A stretch of 19,733 nucleotides of DNA. Source: Lactobacillaceae bacterium AF64-9pH9TA (lineage in GTDB: Bacteria; Bacillota; Bacilli; Lactobacillales; Lactobacillaceae). The position numbers were made by a program, and so were the translations under genes. The DNA is taken from positions 1 through 19,733 of the forward strand of contig JAQDCK010000024.1 of the NCBI GenBank assembly GCA_027681045.1. The letters are read 5' to 3'. The notes below the pieces were generated by a model. That model had not been told where the DNA came from. It did no database searches and saw only the letters and a list, made by a program, of their open reading frames with translations. This document shows, piece after piece, positions 7,724-16,214 of this stretch (positions are counted from its first letter, which is position 1; every line of letters starts with the position of its first letter).

Positions 7724-9814
7724 ATGGCTTACGACAACTTTAACGATATGGATGATCTTTTTAGAGACTTAATGAACGGCATGGGCGGCTTCAATTCCGA
7801 AAATCGCCGCTACTTGATCAACGGTCGGCAGGTAACCCCGGAAGAATTCGCTGAATACCAGAAGACCGGGCAACTCCCAGGGCAAGGCCAGGCCAAGAAT
7901 GTCCAAGGCAAGCAAAAGAAGGCCAACGGCATTTTGGAAAAGTTAGGCCGGAACTTGACCGCTGAAGCCCGGGAAGGCAAGCTCGACCCGGTCATCGGCC
8001 GGAACAAGGAAATCCAGGAAACGGCGGAAATCCTCTCCCGCCGGACCAAGAACAACCCAGTCCTGGTCGGGGACGCCGGGGTCGGCAAGACCGCGGTCGT
8101 TGAAGGCTTAGCCCAGGCAATTGTCCACGGGGACGTGCCGGAAGCAATCAAGAACAAGGAAATTATTTCCATCGACATCTCCAGCCTGGAAGCCGGGACC
8201 CAGTACCGGGGCTCCTTTGAGCAGAACATCCAGGACCTGGTCAAGGAAGTCAAGGACAGAGGCAATATCATCCTCTTCTTTGACGAAATCCACCAGATCC
8301 TCGGTGCCGGCGGCATGGGCGACGGCAATGGCTCCAAGGGGATGAGCGACATCTTGAAGCCGGCTTTGTCCAGAGGTGAAATCACCGTAATCGGGGCCAC
8401 TACCCAGGACGAATACCGGAACACCATCATGAAGGACGCCGCTTTGGCCCGCCGCTTCAACGAAGTAACGGTCAATGCTCCAAGTCAAGCTGACACCTTC
8501 AAGATCTTGATGGGGATCCGGTCCTTATACGAAAAGCACCACAATGTGGAACTGCCAGACGACGTCTTGAAGGCCGCCATCGACTACTCAGTCCAGTACA
8601 TTCCGCAGCGGTCCCTGCCTGACAAGGCCATCGACCTTTTGGACATGACCGCCGCTCACCTGGCTGCCCAGCACCCGGTGACTGACGCCAAGACCATCGA
8701 AAAGCAGATCAAGGAAGAAAAGCAGGCCCAGGAAAAGGCCGCTGAAGAGGAAGACTACGAAGCCGCCCTTGACCACAAGACCAAGGCTGAAAAGCTGGAA
8801 AAGCAGCTGAGTGAAAACCACGAGGAAAGAAAGACCGTGGCTACCCCGGCTGACGTGGCCGCTGCCGTTGAACGCTTGACCGGGATTCCGGTTTCCAAGA
8901 TGGGCGCCAGCGACATCGAACGCCTGAAAGGGCTCAGCAGCCGCTTAAAGGGCAAGGTCATCGGCCAGGATGAAGCCGTTGAAGCAGTAGCCAAGGCTAT
9001 CCGCCGCAACCGGGCCGGCTTTGACGACGGCAACCGGCCAATCGGCTCCTTCCTCTTCGTCGGCCCGACCGGGGTCGGCAAGACGGAACTGGCCAAGCAA
9101 CTGGCCTTGGACATGTTTGGTTCTAAGGATGCTATCATCCGCCTGGACATGTCTGAATACTCCGACCGGACAGCCGTTTCCAAGCTGATCGGGACCACGG
9201 CCGGCTACGTGGGCTACGATGACAACTCCAACACCTTGACGGAAAAGGTCCGCCGCAACCCTTACTCAATCATCCTTTTGGACGAAATTGAAAAGGCTGA
9301 CCCGCAGGTCATCACCCTGCTTCTGCAGGTGCTTGACGACGGCCGCTTAACTGACGGGCAAGGCAACACGGTCAACTTCAAGAACACTATCATTATCGCT
9401 ACCTCTAACGCCGGCTTTGGCAATGAACAGCTGATGGGCGAAGCTAAGAAGGACGAAAAGCTGATGGACCGGCTAGCTCCTTACTTCAGACCGGAATTCC
9501 TCAACCGCTTCAACGCGGTCATCGAATTCAGCCACCTGACCAAGGAAGACTTGAAGGAAATCGTTAACTTGATGCTGGCTGACGTAAACAAGACTCTGGC
9601 CAAGAAGGGCATCAGCCTGACTGTCAGTGAAAGCGCCAAGGACTACTTGATTGAACAAGGCTACGACGAAGCTATGGGGGCACGGCCGCTGAGAAGAGTC
9701 ATCGAACAGGAAATCCGTGACAAAGTAACTGATTACTACCTGGACCACCTGGACGTCAAGAAGCTGAAGGTGGACATGGCCGACGGGGCCCTGGTTATCA
9801 GTGAAGATAAGTAA
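7724..9814 (+). CDS. clpL: ATP-dependent Clp-family chaperone ClpL
   Basis: The 696-residue two-ring AAA+ protein begins at ATG 7724 with AAAGAGGT 6 nt upstream; an upstream in-frame TTG (7655) has no such site. A short N-terminus ([20 protein letters not shown], 24-43) replaces the double Clp-N repeat. AAA1 has Walker A GDAGVGKT (116-123) and Walker B FFDEIH (185-190). A short coiled middle region follows, with charged [11 protein letters not shown] and [19 protein letters not shown] segments. AAA2 has GPTGVGKT (447-454) and LLDEIE (518-523). The [10 protein letters not shown] and SNAGFGNEQ segments and the lack of a zinc-finger N-terminus point to ClpL rather than ClpE. No ClpP-docking (L/I)GF loop is evident, consistent with a ClpP-independent disaggregase in heat and acid stress. 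No CtsR or CIRCE operator was found upstream. Confidence 0.93.
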   Translation: MAYDNFNDMDDLFRDLMNGMGGFNSENRRYLINGRQVTPEEFAEYQKTGQLPGQGQAKNVQGKQKKANGILEKLGRNLTAEAREGKLDPVIGRNKEIQETAEILSRRTKNNPVLVGDAGVGKTAVVEGLAQAIVHGDVPEAIKNKEIISIDISSLEAGTQYRGSFEQNIQDLVKEVKDRGNIILFFDEIHQILGAGGMGDGNGSKGMSDILKPALSRGEITVIGATTQDEYRNTIMKDAALARRFNEVTVNAPSQADTFKILMGIRSLYEKHHNVELPDDVLKAAIDYSVQYIPQRSLPDKAIDLLDMTAAHLAAQHPVTDAKTIEKQIKEEKQAQEKAAEEEDYEAALDHKTKAEKLEKQLSENHEERKTVATPADVAAAVERLTGIPVSKMGASDIERLKGLSSRLKGKVIGQDEAVEAVAKAIRRNRAGFDDGNRPIGSFLFVGPTGVGKTELAKQLALDMFGSKDAIIRLDMSEYSDRTAVSKLIGTTAGYVGYDDNSNTLTEKVRRNPYSIILLDEIEKADPQVITLLLQVLDDGRLTDGQGNTVNFKNTIIIATSNAGFGNEQLMGEAKKDEKLMDRLAPYFRPEFLNRFNAVIEFSHLTKEDLKEIVNLMLADVNKTLAKKGISLTVSESAKDYLIEQGYDEAMGARPLRRVIEQEIRDKVTDYYLDHLDVKKLKVDMADGALVISEDK

Positions 9815-9881
9815 TTAATACTTTAACCAATTTGCACAATCGTAAAGAGTCTGGGAAAAAATACTCTAACGAATAAAAAAA

Positions 9882-9916
9882 GCTTCTAGAAGTGAAAAAC
9901 TTCTGGAAGCCTTTTT
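9882..9916 (+). terminator. Terminator of clpL
   Basis: GCTTCTAGAAGT / ACTTCTGGAAGC, 12 bp with one T-G pair and a GAAAA loop, followed by CTTTTT. It is the first hairpin after the clpL stop. Confidence 0.9.
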
Positions 9917-9957
9917 GCTATGTATCTCAAATCACTCATGTTACTAAATACTGGAGC

Positions 9958-9982
9958 AGAGAGCTGCTAAAGCTCTCTTTTT
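9958..9982 (+). terminator. Second terminator-like hairpin after clpL
   Basis: AGAGAGCT / AGCTCTCT with a 5-nt loop, running into five T's. It lies 42 bp after the first terminator, inside the inverted-repeat element. Confidence 0.75.
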
Positions 9983-10090
9983 GTGATGTATTGAGAATCT
10001 TCCAGCTAATCAAAAAAGATGAAGCTTGAAATATTACATCTAGTTTCACCTTTTTCATTTATCTATAGTCTAGTTTCTTCCCAGACTCTT

Positions 10091-10120
10091 TTTACTTTGT
10101 CCGGATTTTTGTATTATAAT
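10091..10120 (+). promoter_or_regulatory. Promoter of the PAS-GGDEF-EAL gene
   Basis: TTTACT (10091-10096), an 18-bp spacer and a perfect TATAAT (10115-10120), about 38 nt before the ATG. The -35 abuts the right inverted repeat of the 248-bp element. Confidence 0.65.
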
Positions 10121-10158
10121 CAGTAGGTAATATAAAATCGCTTTCGGAAGGTTGAGAC

Positions 10159-13155
10159 ATGCAAGATAAATTTTACGCTTTTAGTGAGGAAGCCAGGGAA
10201 GTTTACGAGAGTTCCCCTTTCCCAACATTGATCTACCAGTTGATCGACGGTCAATACCAAGTCATCCTCTTGTCAGACAGCTACTGCCAGATGGTCCAGT
10301 CTGACCGGGAATCAATGCTGGACTACCTCAACCAGCGGAGTTTCAACCGGGTCCACCCGGACGACCAGAACCGGATACTGGCCTGCTTAAGGAAAATGAA
10401 CGAGCGGCCCTCCGGCCAGATGACCTACCGCCTGTCAATCGGCGGCCACTACCACCAGCTTTTAGCATATTGCAAATCACAAATAACTCCAACTGGTCAA
10501 AAGTTATTGATCGTCCATTATTTTGACTTGACGACAGACGGCGACGACCTGGTTGAAAGCCTGTATCCCTACCTCAAGGCTCCGAAAAAAAACGAATTGA
10601 TCGACGGGCTGACCGGCCTGGCCAACATGACCAATTTTAACGAAACCGGCAGCCACTACCTGCACCAGATCATCAAGGAGCACGGACATGCTGCCATGGT
10701 TATCCTGGATGTCAACGGCATGCACGTCTACAACAACCGCTTTGGCTACCTCAAAGGCGACGCCTTTCTCTGCCAGTTGGCCAAGCTGCTGAAAAAGGAA
10801 TTCCCCGCTGCCTACCTGGCCCGCTACTTCCAGGACCAGTTCATCATCATTACGGACTCCAGCCAGATCGACAACCAGCTGGTCAAGCTGAACTTGAAGA
10901 TCAAGGAAATGTCTGAAGGCCACCTGGCCAGCATCCACTGCGGGGTCTACCTGGCGGATGAAAGCAAGGAGCTGGCTTTAGCGGCTGTCGATAAGGCCCG
11001 TTTTGCCCTGCTTGCTTCCAGCAATCCAAACCGGATCTGCAACTACTATACGGCCAAGGTGCAAGAAAAAGTAAATAAGCGGGACTACATCCTGGGCCAC
11101 TTCACTGAAGCCCTGCAAAAGGACTGGATCACCTCTGACATGCAGCCGGTCATCAACCTTATGAACCACAAGGCCGCGGCCTTTGAACTCCTGGCCCGGT
11201 GGCGGGACCCGGTCTACGGGGCCATGTATCCGGAAGACTTTTTGCCAGTTCTGGAAGAAAGCCAGCTCTCCCACCTGCTGGACCTGCATATTTTGGAAGA
11301 AGCCTGTGAAGTCTATACCTGCCGCCGAAATCAGGACCTGCAGAATCCACCTATAGTGATCAACCTGTCAATGGCTGACCTGGAAAACGACCTCTTCCTC
11401 AAGGAAGTCAACCGGATAATGCAGAAATACCAGCTGCCTCACAACAAGCTGATTTTTGACTTATCTGTCCCTGCTTCCTGCAAGCCGGAGACGATCAAGC
11501 AAATCCTAGCCGCCTTGCAAGAATACCACTATAGCTGCGCCTTTGACTGTGCCAGCAGCAGCTATCCAACGACAGACTTCCTGACCCACTATTCTTTTGA
11601 GTTCATGAAGTTCGACATCCTTTCTTTGAACCCGATTCACTCCAAGGAAGCCGCGGTCCTGGCTAACCTGGTCAGTGCCTGCAAGCAGATGGGGGTCCGG
11701 CCCCTTTTTAAAAACGTGGAAAACCAGTTCCAGCTGGACTTCCTCAAGTCAATTGGGGCTGTCCTGATCCAGGGCAACTACCTTCTGCCTCCTGCCCCAT
11801 TTAAAGACAGCCTCCGCCAGCTCCACCAGAAAGGCTACTCATCCCAAAGCCAGAAAGAGCAGGACTTCTACCAGCGGATCAACCAAATCGATCTGCTTGA
11901 CCCAGACTACCGTTTCTTTGACTGGAAAAAGCCGGTCCTCGGCTCTTCCTCCCCTGTCGGCGTTTACTTGATCAATGATGACCAGGTCCGCCTGGCCTAT
12001 ATCAACCCGCCGGCTCAAGAATGGGTAAGCAAGATCAGCGGCAATATGCCGGGGTACATCAAAGAACTTGGAGAGAAGCAGAGCAACAACAGCCTCCGTT
12101 TCTGGGACGCGGTTAGAAGCTGCGTGGAAGTCGGTGACAACTCTTCTTACATCTTGATGGGACCACACTTCCACTATCGGATCCTCCTGCAGCTGGTCGC
12201 TGAATCCGGATCGACCAAGGCCTTCCTATCGACTTTAGACGGGCAGCCGATCCGCAATCCAGTCTTTTTGGACAAGGATGGCGGGAAGATCAAGCCGAAA
12301 AACCTCTGGGATGCCATCACCCACCAAATCAAGCTGGGTGTCTTCTGGAAGGACAGACAGCGGAACTTCTTGGGGGTTAACCAGCACTTTTTGGACTACT
12401 ACGGCTTGACTCTGCCGGAAGTAATCGGCCACAACGATGATGAGCTGGGGCTCAACGTCCATCCGGAAAACTTCCGGGAAAGCGAAATGCAGCTTTTAGA
12501 AGACGGGGTACCCATCAAGGAACGGGGCAAGACCCGGTCCCGGGGGCGGGAGCGGGAAATTATGACCCTCAAAGCTCCCGTCTATGACCAGGATCAAATC
12601 GTTGGTTTAATCGGCTTCTTTATGGACATCACCAATACCAGCAAGCAAATCAACCGCCTGGAAAACGAGGCCGCAAGAGACGACTTGACCGGTCTGAAGA
12701 ACCGGCACAATTTTGTCCGCGACTTCAACTACCTTACCGGCAAGCCGATCCTGGCAATGATGCTGGACGTGGACCACTTTAAGAAGTTCAATGACAACTT
12801 CGGCCACCGCTACGGCGACGAGGTCTTGAAGAAGCTCAGCCAGGCCTTGCTCAAGATCTACGGCATTAGCCACTGCTACCGGTATGGGGGCGACGAATTC
12901 CTGGTGCTCCGCGACTTTACTGACACCGATCCGATTGAAGAAAAATACCGGCAGCTCCGAAAAGAACTAGAAAAGGCCAAAATCATGGATCTTTACATGA
13001 ACATCACTGTTTCTGCCGGCTACGCCTACGGGATCGCGGACAAGAGCGATGAGATCAAGAGCATGATCCGCCTGGCCGACCACAACCTTTACCAGGTCAA
13101 GAAGAACGGCCGTAAGGACATCTGCGGAAGTCCATTCCAGCCGAATTTCTTTTGA
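10159..13155 (+). CDS. PAS-GGDEF(degenerate)-EAL(degenerate)-PAS-PAS-GGDEF signalling protein
   Basis: A 998-residue soluble protein; ATG 10159 follows GGAAGG at 7 nt. Residues 10-130 look like a PAS/sensor fold. A first GGDEF domain starts near NELIDGLTGL (145) but has FQDQF (224-228) at the signature. An EAL-type domain (about 310-570) keeps E343 in ELL and the VINLS Asn. It loses the DDFG pair (CASS instead) and the AEGVE Glu (FKNVE), so it is probably not a phosphodiesterase. Residues about 600-700 and 715-830 look like two PAS-like domains. The C-terminal GGDEF starts at DDLTGL (841-846) and keeps GGDEF at 910-914, so it may be a diguanylate cyclase; no RxxD inhibitory site is seen just before it. 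No membrane helix was seen. Monocistronic. Confidence 0.9.
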   Translation: MQDKFYAFSEEAREVYESSPFPTLIYQLIDGQYQVILLSDSYCQMVQSDRESMLDYLNQRSFNRVHPDDQNRILACLRKMNERPSGQMTYRLSIGGHYHQLLAYCKSQITPTGQKLLIVHYFDLTTDGDDLVESLYPYLKAPKKNELIDGLTGLANMTNFNETGSHYLHQIIKEHGHAAMVILDVNGMHVYNNRFGYLKGDAFLCQLAKLLKKEFPAAYLARYFQDQFIIITDSSQIDNQLVKLNLKIKEMSEGHLASIHCGVYLADESKELALAAVDKARFALLASSNPNRICNYYTAKVQEKVNKRDYILGHFTEALQKDWITSDMQPVINLMNHKAAAFELLARWRDPVYGAMYPEDFLPVLEESQLSHLLDLHILEEACEVYTCRRNQDLQNPPIVINLSMADLENDLFLKEVNRIMQKYQLPHNKLIFDLSVPASCKPETIKQILAALQEYHYSCAFDCASSSYPTTDFLTHYSFEFMKFDILSLNPIHSKEAAVLANLVSACKQMGVRPLFKNVENQFQLDFLKSIGAVLIQGNYLLPPAPFKDSLRQLHQKGYSSQSQKEQDFYQRINQIDLLDPDYRFFDWKKPVLGSSSPVGVYLINDDQVRLAYINPPAQEWVSKISGNMPGYIKELGEKQSNNSLRFWDAVRSCVEVGDNSSYILMGPHFHYRILLQLVAESGSTKAFLSTLDGQPIRNPVFLDKDGGKIKPKNLWDAITHQIKLGVFWKDRQRNFLGVNQHFLDYYGLTLPEVIGHNDDELGLNVHPENFRESEMQLLEDGVPIKERGKTRSRGREREIMTLKAPVYDQDQIVGLIGFFMDITNTSKQINRLENEAARDDLTGLKNRHNFVRDFNYLTGKPILAMMLDVDHFKKFNDNFGHRYGDEVLKKLSQALLKIYGISHCYRYGGDEFLVLRDFTDTDPIEEKYRQLRKELEKAKIMDLYMNITVSAGYAYGIADKSDEIKSMIRLADHNLYQVKKNGRKDICGSPFQPNFF

Positions 13156-13171
13156 ATATTAGTAAAAAGAA

Positions 13172-13211
13172 ACAGCGTGAAAGCTTAATTTGCTTTCACG
13201 CTGTATTTTTT
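13172..13211. terminator. Bidirectional terminator between the GGDEF gene and azlD
   Basis: A 13-bp perfect stem (ACAGCGTGAAAGC / GCTTTCACGCTGT) with a 7-nt loop. ATTTTTT follows on the plus strand and TTCTTTTT on the minus strand, so it can end both convergent units. Confidence 0.93.
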
Positions 13212-13283
13212 GCAAGGAAATACTTTTTTTGTTTATGATCTAATGATTTTCTCAGCTAAACGCAAGCTTTTTGCCTGATTTTT

Positions 13284-13607
13284 TTAAAAAAATCTGAACA
13301 GGGCCACGCTGGCCACCCCAGTGACCACGATCCACATCAGGCTCTTGGTGAAATAGGCCACTAGAAGTGTCGGCAGAGTTGCCGTCAGATACTGCCAGTC
13401 AACCTTGGGTAGGTGCCCCTGCCTGGCCGTAAAGAGGCTGCCAAACCAGAGAGTGGTCATGATGACGATCGGCACGAACTGCAGAAATTCCACCATCCAC
13501 CTGGGCAGGCAGAATTTTTTCAAAATCAGGAAAGGTAGGATTCTGAGCAGGGTTACCCCGCCGCCGCAGACCAGAAAAGTTATCAGTAATTTACTCGAAA
13601 AAGACAT
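13284..13607 (-). CDS. azlD: AzlD-family branched-chain amino-acid transport subunit
   Basis: The 107-residue protein has about four hydrophobic segments, with the AzlD-like core TLLRILPFLILKK near residues 19-31 and PTLLVAYFTKSLMWIV near 79-94. AzlD is the small partner of AzlC; the pair exports branched-chain amino acids or analogues across the membrane. Its ATG (13607) lies 17 bp inside the 3' end of azlC in another frame, with GGTGA 6 nt upstream, which indicates translational coupling. Length is normal for the family. The transported substrate is inferred from family only. Confidence 0.88.
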   Translation of the reverse strand: MSFSSKLLITFLVCGGGVTLLRILPFLILKKFCLPRWMVEFLQFVPIVIMTTLWFGSLFTARQGHLPKVDWQYLTATLPTLLVAYFTKSLMWIVVTGVASVALFRFF

Positions 13608-14301
13608 GCTTGATCACCATCCCCACTAAACAACCAACTACCGTCACCACAATCGTAGCCACGCTGGCCGGCAAGAAGATCAGACCCAAGTAGGTCAGAA
13701 GCATCGTTACCCCGATCATGACCAGCTGGAGCTCAATTTTGACCGACTGGTCGGTAATCAGCTGCAGGTACAAAAGGCCCAGGAACATGGCGACCACCGC
13801 GTAGTCCAGACCCAGGGCCTTGGTGTCGGTGATCACGCTGCCGATCAAAGCCCCGAGGAGGCTAGACAGACACCAGGCGGCATAGGCCACCAGGTTGGCC
13901 GCGTTCAGCCATTCGTAGTTCAGCTTGCCCTTGGTGTAGTTGAGCTTGGTGATTGCCAAGGCAAAAGTCTCATCAGTTACCAGGCTGCCCAACCAGAGAT
14001 TTTTGATCAATTTCTCGTCCTTGAATTTCGGGGCCATGGTCATGGTCATCAAAAGCATCCGGGCACTCATCAAATTGGTGGCCGCGAAGATTGAAAACAG
14101 GCTGCTCCCGGCCGGAAGCATGCTGACCAGGGCAAACTCGCCCGAAGCCGTGTACACCAGCAAGGACATGACAAAAGTCTCCAAAGGACTAAAGCCATTG
14201 GTATGCGCGATAATGCCAAAAGCGGTGCCGATCCCCACGTAGCCGAGCACAGTCGGTAGGGTATCCTTGACCCCGGTTTTGGCGTCTAATACATTATTCA
14301 A
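13591..14301 (-). CDS. azlC: AzlC-family branched-chain amino-acid exporter
   Basis: A 236-residue membrane protein with AzlC hallmarks: a GYVGIGTAFGIIAHTNGFS N-terminal segment, YTASGEFALVSML, and NLMSARMLLMTM near 76-87. Several hydrophobic helices run to the C-terminus. With AzlD it forms an exporter of branched-chain amino acids. The start appears to be TTG 14301, with GGGGGA 8 nt upstream; the nearby ATGs are out of frame. Non-ATG initiation may lower expression. Followed directly, with overlap, by azlD. Confidence 0.9.
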   Translation of the reverse strand: MNNVLDAKTGVKDTLPTVLGYVGIGTAFGIIAHTNGFSPLETFVMSLLVYTASGEFALVSMLPAGSSLFSIFAATNLMSARMLLMTMTMAPKFKDEKLIKNLWLGSLVTDETFALAITKLNYTKGKLNYEWLNAANLVAYAAWCLSSLLGALIGSVITDTKALGLDYAVVAMFLGLLYLQLITDQSVKIELQLVMIGVTMLLTYLGLIFLPASVATIVVTVVGCLVGMVIKHVFFE

Positions 14302-14339
14302 TTGTTTTCCCCCATGTTAATGATCAAATCATCGCTTTG

Positions 14340-14345
14340 ATTTTA
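14340..14345 (-). promoter_or_regulatory. Extended -10 promoter of azlCD
   Basis: Minus-strand TGTTAAAAT (TG plus TAAAAT at 14345-14340), about 40 nt before the TTG start. The -35 region is poor, as usual for an extended -10 promoter. Confidence 0.5.
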
Positions 14346-14397
14346 ACACAGTTTTCCTTGCTCTGACGGGCTTTTTCGGCAATATGCATAAAAAGTT

Positions 14398-15309
14398 CTA
14401 AAGATTTCTTTGCAATTTGCCCCGGCGGGGACTGGGTACGACCTGCAGGCAGGTGGCCAGGATGATCAAGACCCCGCCCGCCATCTTCATGATTCCAAAG
14501 TCGCTGCCCAGAAGGGTAACCGACAGAATCGTCGCTACCAGCGGTTCAAAGGCCTCCAGCATGCTGGCCAGGCCGGCTGAGATGTACATGACGCTGGACA
14601 GATAGAGAGAGTAAGCGAAAACCGTGCCGGCGATCACGATGTAGATCACCAGGCTCCATTCCTTAACCGTAACTCCAGTGGCGGGCATCACGGCCAGGGC
14701 CGGGCTGAGCAGAATCCCGCCCAGCAACATCCCCCAGGCCAAAATAGTAATGGTCCCGTACTTTTTAAAAAGCTTGGCCGGCATGGCAATGGCCAGAACC
14801 TGGGTCAAGGCACTGAAGAAGCCCCAGACCAGGGTTTTAGGCGTCACCGCCAAGTGGTTGAAATTCCCGTTAGTCACCAAAATCACTGTCCCGGCCACCG
14901 CCAGCAAGACTGCGATCAAATCGATTCTCCGGGGCATTTGCCGGGTTTTAGCCGCCATAAAGCAAATGATCAAGACCGGGGCCAGGAAGACCAGGACAGT
15001 GGCCGTCGGCGCGTTTGAGGACGCCACCGTGTAGAAGTAAGTAAACTGGGTCCCGGTAATGCCCAGCATGGAGAAAAGGGTCGCGTAGAGAAGGTCGCGG
15101 GGATTTTTGAAAATAGCAAAGGTCCCCTTCCCCTTGTGGACCAGGGAAATGAGCAAAAGGCTCGCCCCGGCCAGCCATGACCGGACGTCAACCAGCCAGA
15201 AGGTATTGATATTGGGGGTTTGGTAGAGCATTTCCGCCGCCGTCCCCGAAGTCCCCCACAAGGCAGCCCCGGTAATTGCCAACAGGATTCCCAAATGCTT
15301 GTCTTTCAT
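14398..15309 (-). CDS. EamA/DMT-superfamily permease
   Basis: The 303-residue protein has about ten hydrophobic segments in two homologous five-helix halves, the usual EamA layout. The first half opens with GILLAITGAALWGTSGTAAE, and the second has AGTVFAYSLYLSSVMYISAGLASMLEAFEPLVA, the typical conserved core before the last helices. Family members export metabolites or amino acids, but substrate cannot be inferred. ATG 15309 with GGTGAAGAA just upstream. No terminator is seen between it and azlC, 97 bp on, though azlC has its own promoter. Confidence 0.88.
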   Translation of the reverse strand: MKDKHLGILLAITGAALWGTSGTAAEMLYQTPNINTFWLVDVRSWLAGASLLLISLVHKGKGTFAIFKNPRDLLYATLFSMLGITGTQFTYFYTVASSNAPTATVLVFLAPVLIICFMAAKTRQMPRRIDLIAVLLAVAGTVILVTNGNFNHLAVTPKTLVWGFFSALTQVLAIAMPAKLFKKYGTITILAWGMLLGGILLSPALAVMPATGVTVKEWSLVIYIVIAGTVFAYSLYLSSVMYISAGLASMLEAFEPLVATILSVTLLGSDFGIMKMAGGVLIILATCLQVVPSPRRGKLQRNL

Positions 15310-15324
15310 TTCTTCACCGTCATC

Positions 15325-15338
15325 GTTTCACGTGTAAC
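15325..15338. promoter_or_regulatory. Possible operator palindrome in the permease leader
   Basis: GTTTCACGTGTAAC is a dyad matching at 12 of 14 positions around a CACGTG core. It lies between the predicted transcript start and the ribosome binding site of the EamA permease, where a repressor could act. Regulator unknown. Confidence 0.35.
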
Positions 15339-15373
15339 ATTCCATTTCTGCCTGGAAAGACAGATCCTTTTAC

Positions 15374-15403
15374 ATTATGACAGCTTTATGAGATTTTTGT
15401 TAG
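15374..15403 (-). promoter_or_regulatory. Candidate promoter of the EamA permease
   Basis: Minus-strand CTAACA (15403-15398), an 18-bp spacer and CATAAT (15379-15374) with a TG one base upstream. Confidence 0.5.
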
Positions 15404-15424
15404 TCCTATTCTGAAAAAGACAAA

Positions 15425-15450
15425 AGAAAAAAGCAGCGAAAACGCTGCTT
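15425..15450 (-). terminator. Terminator of the HAD / gamma-glutamyl hydrolase operon
   Basis: AAGCAGCG / CGCTGCTT with a 4-nt loop; on the minus strand it runs into a T-rich tail. It lies 16 bp beyond the stop at 15467. Confidence 0.88.
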
Positions 15451-15466
15451 AAGTTTATTTCTGCTA

Positions 15467-16213
15467 CTACTTCTCTTCTTCTGCCTTGTCGATCAGGTAC
15501 TTGAAGAGGCGGTTCATGATGGCTACTTCCGGAGCAGGGTTAGCGTGCATTTCTTCCGGGTGCCACTGCACGGCGATCACCTTGCCGTCAGCGCTTTCCA
15601 AAGCTTCCGTCACCCCGTCGCTGGCGCTGGCTGATTCGGTCAAGTCCGGAGCCACTTCCTTGATCAGCTGGTGGTGGAAGGAGTTGGTCATGAGGCTGCT
15701 TTCCCCCATGATCTTTTCCAGGTTTGTCCCGCTCTTGATCTCAACCACGTGGGTTCCTACGTCAGGCCGGGTAGCCTGCATGTGCTTTAAAGTGTGGCCT
15801 GGCCGCAGAGACAGGTCCTGCCACATGCTGCCGCCGTGGGCCACGTTGATAATCTGGGCGCCCCGGCAGATGCCCAGGACCGGCTTGCCGGTTTCTTCCG
15901 CCCGCTTCAAAAGGGCCATGTCGAAGGCATCCCGGTCTGGCCAGGTTTCCCCGCTCTTTTGGTCAACTTCTTCACCATACAAGTGGGGGTCGACATCATG
16001 GCCGCCGGACAGGATCAAACCGTCGACTAAGTCCAGCTGCTGAAAGGCCATTTCTTCTCCGCCAGCGGTAAAAGGAATTACCAAAGGAATCCCACCGTTC
16101 TTGAGGACTGAGTCCACGTAAGCGGCGTTGACGTAGGTCCGGGGCTCGCCCATGAAGGGGCCGGACTGGATCGTAACTTCTGAAGCTGAAATACCGATAA
16201 CTGCTTTTGCCAT
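15467..16213 (-). CDS. Gamma-glutamyl-gamma-aminobutyrate hydrolase-like class I amidotransferase (peptidase C26)
   Basis: The 248-residue protein has the PuuD/peptidase C26 layout. The LILSGGHDVDPHLYG oxyanion segment covers about 67-80, the nucleophile is in GICRGAQIINV (C116), and the His-Glu pair is in QWHPEE (H218, E220). Such enzymes hydrolyse gamma-glutamyl amide bonds, for example gamma-glutamyl-GABA or other gamma-glutamyl compounds, in the cytoplasm. Its ATG lies one base after the stop of the HAD gene, and its GGGAG ribosome site is inside that gene, so the two are coupled. No polyamine-catabolism genes are nearby, so the physiological substrate is open. Confidence 0.9.
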   Translation of the reverse strand: MAKAVIGISASEVTIQSGPFMGEPRTYVNAAYVDSVLKNGGIPLVIPFTAGGEEMAFQQLDLVDGLILSGGHDVDPHLYGEEVDQKSGETWPDRDAFDMALLKRAEETGKPVLGICRGAQIINVAHGGSMWQDLSLRPGHTLKHMQATRPDVGTHVVEIKSGTNLEKIMGESSLMTNSFHHQLIKEVAPDLTESASASDGVTEALESADGKVIAVQWHPEEMHANPAPEVAIMNRLFKYLIDKAEEEK

Positions 16214-16214
16214 C

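Larger units (their letters stand above)
9844..10091. repeat. 248-bp element bounded by 14-bp perfect inverted repeats (MITE-like candidate)
   Basis: AAAGAGTCTGGGAA at 9844-9857 is the exact reverse complement of TTCCCAGACTCTTT at 10078-10091. Between them are two terminator-type hairpins, a third imperfect one (AAAAAGATGAA with TTCACCTTTTT near 10013-10055), and a 9-bp direct repeat TCTAGTTTC at 10039 and 10069. The segment is A+T-rich and has no coding frame. It fills most of the 344-bp gap between clpL and the next gene. No clear target-site duplication is visible. It could be a non-autonomous element or a structured RNA/terminator region. Confidence 0.6.

Noticed and set aside
7810..8475. 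Large antisense frame inside clpL
   Set aside because: Low-complexity antisense product of GC-rich codons, no ribosome site, no recognisable motif.
7724..9814. Identification as ClpE
   Set aside because: There is no N-terminal zinc finger, and the short N-terminus, [10 protein letters not shown] and SNAGFG segments match ClpL better.
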